A stretch of 64,000 nt of DNA, taken from contig JAPEHQ010000017.1 of the NCBI GenBank assembly GCA_027405735.1, forward strand, positions 193,501-257,500. Reading direction: 5' to 3'. The notes beneath the pieces were generated by a model. The model saw nothing but the letters and a program-made list of their open reading frames with translations, was not told the DNA's origin and made no database searches. Shown piece by piece: positions 47,094-58,201 of this stretch. The translations under genes and the position numbers were made by a program. The stretch comes from Mucor racemosus (taxonomy: Eukaryota > Mucoromycota > Mucoromycetes > Mucorales > Mucoraceae). Position 1 is the first letter of the stretch. Each line of letters starts with the position of its first letter.

Positions 47094-47693
47094 TGTTACT
47101 AGTAGAAGTGCTCAAAGAGTTATTTAGACATGATTCTTAGCATAGAATGATGAGTATGAGGTGATAATGATGTATTGCAATTTTATTTAATTTAGTTATG
47201 TTACATTTGCAGTAAAATATGGGTGTAAAAAGCAATAAAGAATACTGTTAAAATTCTTCTTTATTAAAATATGGATAATGTGCAATAAAATGGTTATTCT
47301 ACGTCTCTATTTATATTATTTGGTGATTATTTACTATCTTGCGATTGCATTGCAATTGTCAACGATTCCATTAATTTTGAGTATAAATGTTGGGTTATTT
47401 GGTTATTGATTTGGTGGATCAAGAACGGTATTTTAAATATAGTTTGTCAATCATGTTTTCAGAACAGCCCTTACTTGTTCTACTTGATAAGCATGTACTT
47501 TTTGTGTCTTTTATTTAGGATATCCCACATTACTTTAGTATTTTAGCATCTCTTATTTGAGTATTATACCCTTGATATCTTTATGCAATTGTCTATTTAC
47601 TATATAGTCTTATCTTTGATAGCATGGTTTCAAATGAGATGACATTTAATTTAGGTATTTTATGATGGAAATCTAGCTTATTAGTTCACTTCA
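47094..47693. repeat. LTR-like arm, left member of an inverted pair
   Basis: Matches the reverse complement of 52263-52811. The best block is 47210-47693 against 52263-52746, both 484 bp. Both arms begin TGTTACTA and keep the landmarks GGTTATTTGGTTATTGATTT, AACAGCCCTTAC and AAGCATGTACTTTTTGTG. It starts with TG and is flanked by ACATG/ACATT, an imperfect 5-bp duplication, which suggests a degenerate solo LTR. Confidence 0.6.
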
Positions 47694-49499
47694 ACATTTA
47701 GTCTATGATGAAATGGTGTAGCCTGAGATCCTGAAGTTGAGCCAATCATGAACTTGTTCCTGGAAATGGAATTCAGCTATTTCATTTGTATCAACATTCA
47801 CTATCTAAAGTTAATCAAGCATGAATATCCTATACACTTAAGTTGGTTGTATCCTACTAAACTTGCTCTGGCCAACAATCTATTATATCATCATGTTGTA
47901 ATCACCTAGTTCCTCAAGACTATGAAATCATTCTTTCATACATTTTGTATTGTAGACTCTATATCCGCGCTTCCAAAACGTATAAATGCCCTGAATCCTG
48001 ATGTCGTTCGAGATGGATTCATTATCTTTTTTACTTACAATTATACTCAAAAAATATATCTAGTTTTAACTTTATTTTCTAGTTATTCATTGTGTATATT
48101 AAACAATGCCTTTGTAAATTCCTGTTTCTACCGCACAAAATCTTTTTTCTTCTCTACGCTTTCCTCAGCTTTTTTATTATTTACGTTTAAAACTGATCTA
48201 TCAGAATTACAATATTCCGTATATAGAAGATCTTTGACAGATCTAGCAAGTCCTATCTGTTCAATAACTGGTTCCTGTCATCTAGGAACTAATAATGATG
48301 ATACATAACTTATAGCGATATTACCACCGAAACATAACATATTATATGCATACATATTAATAATAATTTCTATTGTCGTATCTAATGGATCCCTGTCCAT
48401 TAGATTTTATCACACAATTCCGATGATTATATAAACCCATATTTAATTCATTCTAATAAACGGTACTTTTTACGTTGATTTTAATTTACAAAGTCTCGAT
48501 AAATCAAAATCTACAACAAAAAGACTGATATTTTTTTATAAACTGAAATCAAGTAGCAGGTACAAGTACTGTGTATGTTTTTCCTATTATTGTTTATTTG
48601 GATATAAATTATTAACTGGTAATGTTAGGGCACGTTATAATATCTTTCTCGAACAAAGAAAGCGTCCAGGACTTAATCATTTTGTTCCATTATCTACGTT
48701 ATAATTAACGTTTTTTTGGTCTAAAGTCGATATTGTTTAGGATAGACTAGATTAACGGGCATTATGGATTACATAATGGAAATAGGATAGATAGCATCAT
48801 TCACTTTAGAGTTATAAATGGATGATCCAGACTTGGTCGTAGATGCGGGAGATATGATAAATGATGCCGTAAACTTTATTTCAACATTGGGAATATGTAT
48901 GAGTGGTTTTGTGGCAATTAACCCAAGGGTTGGGATATTCTTTAAGAATCAGCCAATTAGGAATAGGTATGGGACATTCTACATGAGCTGATACTTGATG
49001 TAGAAAAATCTTTAAGTCTATTGTTCGATCAAGAATATTCTGCTGTATATACTTATCTTTGGATCTCTTGCTGTTACTGGTTCTGGTCAACCTAGATATC
49101 CATCCTATATCCGCGCTCCTAAAACATATAAATACATGACCCATTATACATTTGATTAGATCTCATCTTATTTTTTTCTAAAGAAATATACGCAATAAAT
49201 ATATTGAATTCTGATTTTAATTCTTGGTCTTTATTTCGTATATCTAAACAAATATCTACCTGGAGAAAAACTGGATGATTATAAAAGTATGTATTATAGT
49301 ATTGACTTGATTTGAATGAATAAATAAGCTCATGTTAGTCTATTTAGTTTCTAAAAAGCATTTATTTCTTATATTTAGTGGTCAACAGCTAAGAAAAGGA
49401 AAACAAGATGTTGCCTTGTATATCACTACCAACTATCAAAGGTACATCATAATTATTACTTATTAGCTTGTTATTAATAATTGGTTTTACTAATAAATC
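47694..49499. other. Gene-free region with LTR-like fragments
   Basis: Two sites share CTATATCCGCGCT followed by AAAACRTATAAAT (47959-47984 and 49105-49133), each followed after about 120 bases by a TTAAACA or CTAAACA end, as in related LTR promoters. 48420-48505 resembles the 3' part of the 12707-13042 solo LTR and also ends GATAAATCA. The 128-codon open frame at 47922-48308 overlaps the first fragment and has no recognisable domain. Confidence 0.45.
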
Positions 49500-49510
49500 A
49501 ATTTTTATAG

Positions 49511-49629
49511 GTCAAAAGTAAGTTTGTTCTGGTAAAGCATTGAATAAATTGGCTTGGGACAAAGAGGGTAAAAGGGGGGCAATAGGTCCCAGTGCTGGCC
49601 ATGTTTATGTTTATGATGATGTTGGAGGG
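49511..49629 (+). pseudogene. Dynein intermediate chain exon fragment, copy B
   Basis: Reads GKALNKLAWDKEGKRGAIG then PSAGHVYVYDDVGG, ending exactly at a GTAAGA donor and preceded by a TTTTATAG acceptor-like site at about 49504-49510. This fits the last WD repeat of cytoplasmic dynein intermediate chain. The frame is open over the core; the first part needs a one- to two-base shift. The preceding 49380-49450 sequence is not the expected upstream dynein exon, so the fragment is chimeric or deleted upstream. Confidence 0.7.
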
Positions 49630-51498
49630 GTAAGACTAAAACGTGATGTAAATCACCTCTAGCGCATTAATTATCAAGTAAGACTATATTATCATCAAAT
49701 AAACTACCACACAATATTAACATGTATAAATATTTATAGTAATAAGCTTGTATCAAGTGGGTACAGCATCGTTAATTCTTGAAAAAGTTCTCAAATATTA
49801 TAAAATTCCTTATTTTTAAGACTTACAAAGCTTATAAGCGGAAAATTAATTTCAAAAATTCTTCTTGTCCAAATCATCAAAATTGGCATTTTTCAAAATT
49901 TTTCTTCTGATTTTGCAAATCTAGAGTTAATTATAATACCAATTATAAAAACAAAAAATATACACATGTACCAAATTTAGTGCTTTATTTGCTCAATAAA
50001 AAATAACAGCCATTCTTATTGCAAAATATTATATGAAAATCCTTTAACCAAAAAACCGTTTTTGGGACAAAAATGCTAAGTTTCATTACTTGACATTTAA
50101 TATTACGCTTTTATAAAATGCGTATTAGCTATAGCTACAATTTTCTCTCACAATGTAGTATATTTAAACGTTGATTTTGGCATCAAAAGTTGATTTTTCT
50201 GTTTTTTGATGCAAATCATGAGTGTTGATAAGGATAAAATGAACCCCGAAAAATGTCCGCTACAAAGTCTGAATTTTCAGACCGTACATGTTTAAATATA
50301 ATAAAAGCTGAAAAAAAACGCCTTTTTATTTAAAACATAGATATACCATCGTATAAGAGACGACTTCGCCGTCCAATCTTGCTATGCTCAATTACGGCGT
50401 CGCTCTACGGGCTCGTTTTTGCAATTTTTTAATAAATGTATAATATGACAGACAGTTTTTCTAGTAGAAAATTTCATGTTTCTATTATAATAGTAACATA
50501 TATTGCCTATTTTGGTTAGTTTATAGTTCAGGCGCTGTGATGCTGCTTTTACACTGGCTGACATGTGCAATTTAGCAGGGTTTTAATTGCGCTAAATAAT
50601 TTAAAGCCTTGAAAATTCTTTTCCATGTGTGTTGTTTCTCTCTTTTTTTTTTATATTATTCCAAGAATATAGTCACTGTTTGATAAGGCATATCAGAATA
50701 TCAAGCTAGTGTTCTTTTATTTTACCTGAATATGCATCATGCTAACATAAGGAATTCATATTTTTAATATAGGTAGCAGCCTATACTAGAGACTGATATT
50801 TTTATTTAACCGCATTCTAAGATCAAATATCATTATTTATTAATGTATTGTTGGACATATTTCTTGATTACCAGATCAAATCGAAGGCAATAATGATATT
50901 TATATCTACTCAATGAAAAGGTAAAACTAGTTACAAACCCACGAAATATTCCAGAAAAGTGATAAAATTTCAAATGATATAGAAACAAAAAAAAAAGAAT
51001 AATTTAATGTCTTGTCTAATAACCATAGTTTTGATCGTAGCTATACTTGAAAACAGATCTTTTTACAGCTCACAATTGTAACCTAAAATAATAAGTTTAA
51101 AAAAGGTTAATTTGTTCAAATTTTATGTGTGATAAAGTAATATTTATAACCTTAGATTTGGCTTGCATATAAATTTAAGCAGTAGGTGTTATTTAATTTT
51201 ATGCTTAAGCAAAAACCATTGTTGCTGTAAATATTATAGTTGTAAACATATTTACAAATGATGGTGATAATCGTAAATATATTGGCTCTTGCATGTATTA
51301 CTCTACATCAGCAACGTATTGAATTGTAGTATTATTGTCTATAATCTATATTAATAAAAGAAAATGTAATTTAAAACCCCATTATTCCAGTAAAAAATAA
51401 AATAGAATTTCGAGAGCGGCATGATGCTTATGTACAAATAAATTTGTGCCCACCATACGATCAGCTCATTATGCTCATGGTCAGATTTTATTATTACA

Positions 51499-51793
51499 GC
51501 ATAACCACGATCGAAACAACAGTATAACCATTGTATAACCACGGCCCAAATCACAGTATAACCACGGTATAACCACGGTCAAAACCACAGTATAACCACG
51601 GTCAAAACCACAGTTTAACCATGGTATAACCAAGGTCGAAACCACAGTATAACCATGGTATAACCACGGGATAACCCACGGGATAACCACGGTCAAAACC
51701 ACAGTATAACCACGGTCAAAACCACAGTATAACCACCGCATAACCACGGTATAACCATGGCATAACCACGGTCAAAACCACAGTATAACCATT
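51499..51793. repeat. Minisatellite inside R2 copy B
   Basis: About 295 bp of imperfect units of 13 and 23 bp built on TATAACCACGGTCAAAACCACAG-type sequence, with ATAACCACGG as the core. The minus strand stays open across it and would encode repeated WLY/GYTVV peptides, most likely by chance of unit length. It is absent from the matching place in copies A and C. Confidence 0.9.
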
Positions 51794-52262
51794 GTACTGT
51801 ATGCAGAAATAGGGATAATGATATGCTTATGGGCGATTCTACTAATATACACATATGGAATTAATGATATGCACACGGACAGAATCTATGATTCTGCACA
51901 TACAGGCCTTTCGTTATGCTCGTGTGCAGTTTCGGTTTTTGTGCCCATGTGCATCTTGTTATCTTTTTAGCCATTACTCAGTGGGCGCAACAACTCATCA
52001 GGCCATAGTGTGCAGCCCACCTGGGCACAACAAATCGTCTTGTGCAGCACAGGTCGGCCGTAGTTTTAATGATCCAGTTACATTACATAAGCAAATCGCA
52101 TATATAAATAATAACCAACAACTGATCGATTGCATATTAGTGAATTTATCTGCTCTTCCTTCTCCCTTTTTATATTTATAACCACACTCCAAATAAATAT
52201 AGACATTATTACTTATTTATCATTGTTACTTATAACCCATTATTATGTAATCCCATATAATC

Positions 52263-52811
52263 TGAAGTGAACTAAGCTAGATTCCCATCATAAAATACCT
52301 AAATTAAATATCATTTCATTGGAACCATGCTATCAAAAATAAGACTGTATAGTAAATAGACAATTACATGAAAATAGCAAGGGTATAATACTCGAATAAG
52401 AGATGTTAAAATACTAAAGTGATGTGGGATATCCCAAATCAAAAACACAAAAAGTACATGCTTATCAAGTAGAACAGGTAAGGGCTGTTCTGAAAGCATG
52501 GCTGACATAATATATTTAAAACACCGTTCTTGATACACCAAATCAATAACCAAATAACCCAACATTTATATTCAAAATTAATGGAATCATTGGCAATTGC
52601 AATACAATTGCCAGATAGTAAATAGTTACCAAATAATATAGATAGAGACGAAGAATAACCATTTTATGGCACATGATCCATATTTTAATAAAGAAGGATT
52701 TTAACAGTATTATTTTATCGCTTTTTTTATTCCGTTATTTTACTGCATAATCAATCATCAGGTAATAATCGTATACTAGTACTACGTAATAGCAATTACA
52801 ATTAGTAACAC
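52263..52811. repeat. LTR-like arm, right member of the inverted pair
   Basis: Reverse complement of the 47094-47693 arm, starting TGTTACTA at about 52811 on the minus strand. Its TSD could not be confirmed. With the left arm it encloses R2 copy B. Confidence 0.6.
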
Positions 52812-53831
52812 CAACCTCTCATAACCAATCATAGAATCAAAGTCATTCATATAATCCATCATATTATATATCCCGATTGACAACCCAATTGATCTACAGC
52901 AGTGTTTTTATATATACTGTAAATCTTTCAAATTTGTGATTTTATGGACTTTTTTTGAATCCGGTTGTATCATATACTTTTCAAGTTAAGTACTTTATTA
53001 GGCTAATAATGTTGTAGGTTATATTTATGCTCTACTTAAAATAAGTCTTTGAATAATTAATAGCAATACAGTCTAGAGCCTTAATTTTTGTATGAAATTT
53101 TGATACCTGCATTTTATAGCTGCTTGGAATATTTAAACAACCGTGTCCGGGCTGTCCGGTGATCTTTTTCTAGAGATTTAAAGCTTGGAAACATTATTAG
53201 ATGGCCGCTTCCGGTGATTGTTCGGCTTTTTTTGGAAGAATGATCATTGGCAAAAATATGAATCATATACTATGTTGTAATGCACCAAGTACCATAAGTT
53301 ATCACCTTCTACAGTATTAGTACACCTTACAATCTATTGACTACAACATGCATTGAAGTGCAAAGTCTTGATATTAGATGTAAGAAACTCCTAGCGTACT
53401 AAATTTAATCCAGTAATTACCAAGAACGCTTAGACCTCAATTATGACACCATATTATTTCATCCCAGCGGTTAATCAATCAAGTAGCTGTCAAATCAACA
53501 TCCAAGCACAATTAGCGCAGCATTGAAACAAGGAAACTCATAAGCTCTGCAAGCACGGTTAAGTTATGATTGATCCATTTCAATCCATAGATTATTATCA
53601 AACAGATCTAATGGTTCGATAGTGCCTTAAATTACATCTCAGGATCTCAATGTCAAATCAATATGAAAGACCATACTTTTATATCTAAATAAACGATATC
53701 TTGCTTTTATTATACAGTTGAAAAACTGATTCATTACTCATTCTCTTTTAATTGTTGTATTCTTTTTTAAATATTATTTATCAAACCTGAAAATATACGA
53801 CAAGGCTAAACCTTTTGCAATTCTGTGGATT
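52812..53831. other. Gene-free AT-rich region, decayed repeats
   Basis: No gene, RNA or clear partner. 53660-53780 has TATATCTAAATAAACGATATCTTG, whose AAACGATATC-like core also occurs in the solo LTR at 12707-13042, so it may be a further LTR remnant. Confidence 0.35.
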
Positions 53832-54059
53832 ACAGCTCACAATTGTAACCTAAAAATAGTAAGTTTAAAAAAGGTTAATTTGTTTAAATTTTATGCGTGA
53901 TGAAGTAACATATATAAATTTAAGCAGTAAGTGCCATTTAAGTTTATGCTTGAGCAAAAACCATTGTTGCTGTAAACATTATAGCTATAAGCATATTTAC
54001 AAATGATGATAACCGTAAATATATTGTTTTTGCATGCATTGCTCTACATCAACAACGTA

Positions 54060-54502
54060 TGTTGTAAATGTATGTAATAAAGAAAGATAAGTACGTGAGA
54101 ATTGGTCAATCTTTATTAAATATAAAAACGAGATGGGGAAAATCAAATGAAGGGTGAATGTCTACTGCTATTTATATTTGATTTAAGGATTGCTTACACA
54201 CCTGTCTAGAACAGTGTTCTCATACTAAAATTTAGTGTCACTCCTCACTTATGCTAATGTAATTATATTCAGATATAGATGATCAGTCTAAAGTCTTTAG
54301 TTGCTCTTGGCAACACTAATTATTAATATTCTTTACTTTCTATCTTTTATTCTAAGTCTAGATTATCAGAACTTAGCTTGTGTGATTATCAGGGTAATCA
54401 TTTACAGTGTTTATATGACACATATGCTAAATATGTTAAGGCATAGTTTATTGTCATATTTAAACTACGATTTAAGGTACATTTATATATGCAAATACAA
54501 CA
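54060..54502 (-). repeat. 3' LTR of element 2
   Basis: 443 bp, identical by eye to 59278-59720. It is adjacent to target duplication ACGTA at 54055-54059. Confidence 0.95.
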
Positions 54503-54538
54503 TCACCTCCCACCAGGCTGAATAAGCCGCTTGTTCTT

Positions 54539-57500
54539 TTATTTAGTATTTGTACTGTTCTTCTTACTACGTTTGAAGGTAGTATTATGATTGCTTGTAC
54601 TACTATTATTTTGATTGGCAGGTTTAGTAGTTGTATACTTTCTTTTCATGTTCCTATTAACAGTTGTTGCATTCTTAGGTGTAATGTCGTCTTGTAGTGA
54701 CACAAGTAATTTGTCAACATTTTTTAGTTTACCATTCTTATTGGTTTTAAGAGTATCAGTGAAAGAAAGTGGTTTACTATTTTTATAAGGTTTATAATCT
54801 TTACCGAGCCTTCTTCTCCAATATTGTTGGATTGTGGATTCATGCGTAATCATTTCGGGTTTTAACCATAAATCATGCTCATGACTGTAGCCTTTCCAAC
54901 GTATTTTATATTCAATGTTTTTACCTGTACCTTTGTGATCCAAGATGTCCTCAATTTCATAAGTTTCGCTATCATCATCGATGTTATCTTTGCTTACAAC
55001 TTTTAATTCTCTTGGGGCATAATCACGGCTCATCAAAACACCTGTTTCATTTTGTAATACATAAGAGCCACCTTTAGTTTTTCGGATTATAGTGTAGGGG
55101 CCTTCATAGGATGGCATCAATGCTCCTTTCAACGTTGGAATGCGCACCATAACATGAGTTCCGGATGGATAGTCGCTTACGACATTCTTATATTTATCAA
55201 AATTGTCCCTCATGTTATTTACATATTTATCTGTTTTATCATTTATGGCTGGGAATACAATTTCATTCATATGGTCTATCCTTTCAATAAGTTCTTCATA
55301 AGACATAACACTAGATTTCTCTTTATCGCTTTGCCTGTAATCAATAAAAGCATTCATTCTTCTTGCAAACATGAGATTAAATGGTGGTGTGTTTAATCGC
55401 TTTGATACTTTGTTGTTTAGAGCAAGTTGCACACCTGGTGTATATAGATCCCATAGATGTCCAGCTCCTTCAACTGCTTTGGCTATAGCTAATTTTGAAG
55501 ACTGAACCCAACGTTCCGCTGTGCCGTTACTAGCTGCATTATATGCTGATATTAGTCGTCTGTCAATGTTCATTGTTTCACATAATACTTGTATGATTAT
55601 ATTGGAATTCTCGGATCCATTATCAAATGACAACTTAGACGGGTATCCAAAGTCTGAAAACACTTGTACTAAATGTGTTGCCATTGTCGTAGCAAGTTTA
55701 TTTTTCATACATCTTAATATACAAAAGCGAGTACAAATGTCTACCATTACTAAAAGATATTTATAACCATTTGTTGACAAGGGTAATTCAGCAAGATCAA
55801 TAGACCAATGATCACCAGGTATATAAGAATAAATTGGGCGTAGAGGTTGATATCCTCTCTTAGTTATATTATGTTTTTGACATGAACTGCAGGCTTTAAC
55901 TAATTCAACTGCATCTACTGCTAAGTTTGGCCAGTGGATACCATCGTTATGTAGAGATTTAATTATATTTTCTGCACCAAAATGTCCAAATACATGCGCT
56001 CTTAACAGTAAAGCTTTGCGTTCATTTTCAGGTGGTGTCAGATAATCACCATGTTTATAATTCACATGCTTAATGTTAAACTTGTTTTTATTGTCTATTT
56101 TTATGGCTCTAATGGTACCATTTATCTTTTTGAACTTGATATTTTTTCGTTTATAAGACATTTTATTGCTTTTATCGAGCACATCCTCCCCCAGATTGTA
56201 ATCCATTGGTGGAAACAATCGACTGAGGCGATCTGCCAAAACATTATCAACGCCTGGTAAGTATATGACATCAAAATTGAAGTCTTGTAAATATTCAAAC
56301 CAATTTAAAATCATACTATTGGCATGCTTTTGAGTGTGGATGTATGTTAGTGCACGATGATCGCACATAATTTCGAATTTGGTACCCCAAAGGAATTTTC
56401 TAAACTTTTGCAATGCAAAAATAATAGCTAATAATTCTCTTTTCGTGGTACTATAGTTACGTTCAGATGAAGAAAGAGATCGTGCCATAAAACCCACATA
56501 TTTAATAACCTTTTTGACAGGAGGCTTAGTGTTTATGCCCTTGTTTGTATACTTTGACTCGTTATCATTTGATGTTGAAGGTACAGGTGATGTCGAAAAT
56601 TTACTTTTTCCCTTATTTACATCTGTATCTTCATATGTATATTCTTGACAAAGTGCACAACCAATACCATAAGAACTCGAATCCGTGTAGACTGTGTAGG
56701 GATGGTTTAAATCAGGAGGGCTTAATACAACATTTGAAACTAATACTTTTTTTATAGTCTGAAAATGTGTCTCAATTGCTGGAGTCCATTCTTTATCCGT
56801 AATCACTTTAGCGTTGCGAATTTTATCCAAAGGAGCCATTAGCGCAGAAGCTTTAGGAATGTGGTCACGCATATAGTTAACTAGACCTAAGAAGCGTTGA
56901 ATATCGGTACCAGTTTTAGGATGTGGCCATGATTCAATGTTGGAAATTTTGCGCGTATCAATTGTTTTTCCTTGTTCAGAGACAGAGAAACCAAGTAAGT
57001 TGATACTTTTTTGAGCAAAATGACATTTATCGATGTTTAATATTAAATTTACTTTGTTCAGAATACGAATAACTTCTTTTACATGGATTAAATGTTCTTC
57101 CATGTTACGGGAGAAACAGACTAAATCGTCCACAAAGTACGCTATATGGCCTTTTAATGGGTTTCGACGTTTTTGGTGAATTCCTTTTTGATCAGAATTG
57201 TCTATGGAATCACAATATTCGTATTCGTTGTTGAATAAACGTGTCATGACCCTTTGGTAAACATTACTGAGGAATTTTATACCGTACGGCGAGCCCTTGA
57301 AACAGAATTGCGTACCATCAATGGGTGAGGTCCATGAAGTTTTGACCCTATCCGATTTGAAAATTTCAAATCTGTGGAAAGCTGAAAAAGCATCAAAAGT
57401 GGTGAATACGGAATAGCCGGCTAATTGATGGAAGATATCAGGTATATTTGGGAGACTTTGCACATCGTCATCAATTAGAATGTTATTGAGGGCACGAGTA

Positions 57501-58201
57501 TCCAAACATACACGCTTATTTGTATCCGATTTATTACCTTGGCTATCTTTTTTTGCAGCAAGAGTTAGAGGGGAATTCCATTTGGTATTCACGGGGGCTT
57601 TTTCAATTGTACCATTAGCTATCCAAGTTTCAATTGTTTCCTGGATTTTTGGTCTCAATTTATAAGGAATTGGATATTGAGGTATGTTTACATATCTACC
57701 TTCAACTGTATTTAAATGTATAACTGATTCTGGTACTGTACAGAAACTGTGTTTAGAGATGGATTGATTTACGTCAAGCAGTGGTCTTATTTCCTTTATG
57801 AAATACTTTTGCTCCTCTATAGAACCAGCAGGTGTATTATTAGGAATTATTTCATCATTGATTGAATCATCAAATATCACCGTATCATCAAAATTATGTG
57901 CTACACCGGTTAATGCAATTCCAAGTTTAGGTAAGATTTCATAACCGAGAATTACATCCGTTTGATCGTTGTCATCGAATTCAATGATTTCAAATGTATG
58001 AGTCGATGTTTTACCATTATATTTTATCTCAATTGGCTCAGTGCGACCTATTCTATTTATTGTATTGTTTTTTCCAGCAAGTCTTAAGATGGCATTATTA
58101 TTATTTGTAACAAAAGGAATTTTATTTAATAAAATGAATTTTTTACTTATAACAGATAATTCACTACCAGTATCGACAAGCCCTATTCCTGATTGTTGTC
58201 T
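54539..58201 (-). CDS. Pol of Ty3 element 2 (PR-RT-RH-IN-chromodomain), -1 frame to gag
   Basis: Open from 58201 (just after an in-frame TGA) to the stop at 54539, 1220 codons, with no ATG near the start, so it must be made by frameshifting from gag; the overlap is only about 18 nt. Order: protease GLVDTGSELSVIS (about 58175), reverse transcriptase AYFVDDLVCFS (about 57130), RNase H YTDSSSYGIG (about 56680), integrase zinc finger HVFGHFG...CSSCQKH (about 55890-56010), DDE core WSIDLAELP, SFDNGSEN, NGTAERW (55500-55815), GPYTII module (about 55090), chromodomain YEIEDILDHK...YKIRWKGYS (about 54805-54975), and a basic tail. All catalytic residues look intact. Confidence 0.92.
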   Translation of the reverse strand, partial: RQQSGIGLVDTGSELSVISKKFILLNKIPFVTNNNNAILRLAGKNNTINRIGRTEPIEIKYNGKTSTHTFEIIEFDDNDQTDVILGYEILPKLGIALTGVAHNFDDTVIFDDSINDEIIPNNTPAGSIEEQKYFIKEIRPLLDVNQSISKHSFCTVPESVIHLNTVEGRYVNIPQYPIPYKLRPKIQETIETWIANGTIEKAPVNTKWNSPLTLAAKKDSQGNKSDTNKRVCLDTRALNNILIDDDVQSLPNIPDIFHQLAGYSVFTTFDAFSAFHRFEIFKSDRVKTSWTSPIDGTQFCFKGSPYGIKFLSNVYQRVMTRLFNNEYEYCDSIDNSDQKGIHQKRRNPLKGHIAYFVDDLVCFSRNMEEHLIHVKEVIRILNKVNLILNIDKCHFAQKSINLLGFSVSEQGKTIDTRKISNIESWPHPKTGTDIQRFLGLVNYMRDHIPKASALMAPLDKIRNAKVITDKEWTPAIETHFQTIKKVLVSNVVLSPPDLNHPYTVYTDSSSYGIGCALCQEYTYEDTDVNKGKSKFSTSPVPSTSNDNESKYTNKGINTKPPVKKVIKYVGFMARSLSSSERNYSTTKRELLAIIFALQKFRKFLWGTKFEIMCDHRALTYIHTQKHANSMILNWFEYLQDFNFDVIYLPGVDNVLADRLSRLFPPMDYNLGEDVLDKSNKMSYKRKNIKFKKINGTIRAIKIDNKNKFNIKHVNYKHGDYLTPPENERKALLLRAHVFGHFGAENIIKSLHNDGIHWPNLAVDAVELVKACSSCQKHNITKRGYQPLRPIYSYIPGDHWSIDLAELPLSTNGYKYLLVMVDICTRFCILRCMKNKLATTMATHLVQVFSDFGYPSKLSFDNGSENSNIIIQVLCETMNIDRRLISAYNAASNGTAERWVQSSKLAIAKAVEGAGHLWDLYTPGVQLALNNKVSKRLNTPPFNLMFARRMNAFIDYRQSDKEKSSVMSYEELIERIDHMNEIVFPAINDKTDKYVNNMRDNFDKYKNVVSDYPSGTHVMVRIPTLKGALMPSYEGPYTIIRKTKGGSYVLQNETGVLMSRDYAPRELKVVSKDNIDDDSETYEIEDILDHKGTGKNIEYKIRWKGYSHEHDLWLKPEMITHESTIQQYWRRRLGKDYKPYKNSKPLSFTDTLKTNKNGKLKNVDKLLVSLQDDITPKNATTVNRNMKRKYTTTKPANQNNSSTSNHNTTFKRSKKNSTNTK

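Larger units (their letters stand above)
49500..52060 (-). repeat. Repeat family R2, copy B (inverted relative to copy A)
   Basis: Reverse-oriented partner of 19926-22045, complete at the CGGCCGACCTGTGCTGCACA end (about 52040-52060). The conserved open stretch is at 50388-50570. It carries a better preserved dynein fragment at 49511-49629 and a minisatellite insertion at 51499-51793 absent from copy A. It lies between the two LTR-like inverted arms. Confidence 0.75.

Noticed and set aside
47922..48308. 128-codon open frame
   Set aside because: AT-rich, overlaps an LTR-like fragment, no domain, no partner; probably chance.
48626..49247. Possible 622-bp LTR from TGTTAGGG to CTAAACA
   Set aside because: Flanking bases show no 5-bp duplication and the start could not be confirmed with another copy, so only the promoter-like fragment was noted.
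51481..51747. Repetitive 88-codon minus-strand ORF (WLYCGFDRGYTVV-type repeats)
   Set aside because: It is simply the minisatellite read in one frame; no start context or conservation.
51495..51800. Possible CRISPR-like array
   Set aside because: Units are contiguous imperfect tandem repeats with no unique spacers, in a eukaryotic repeat.
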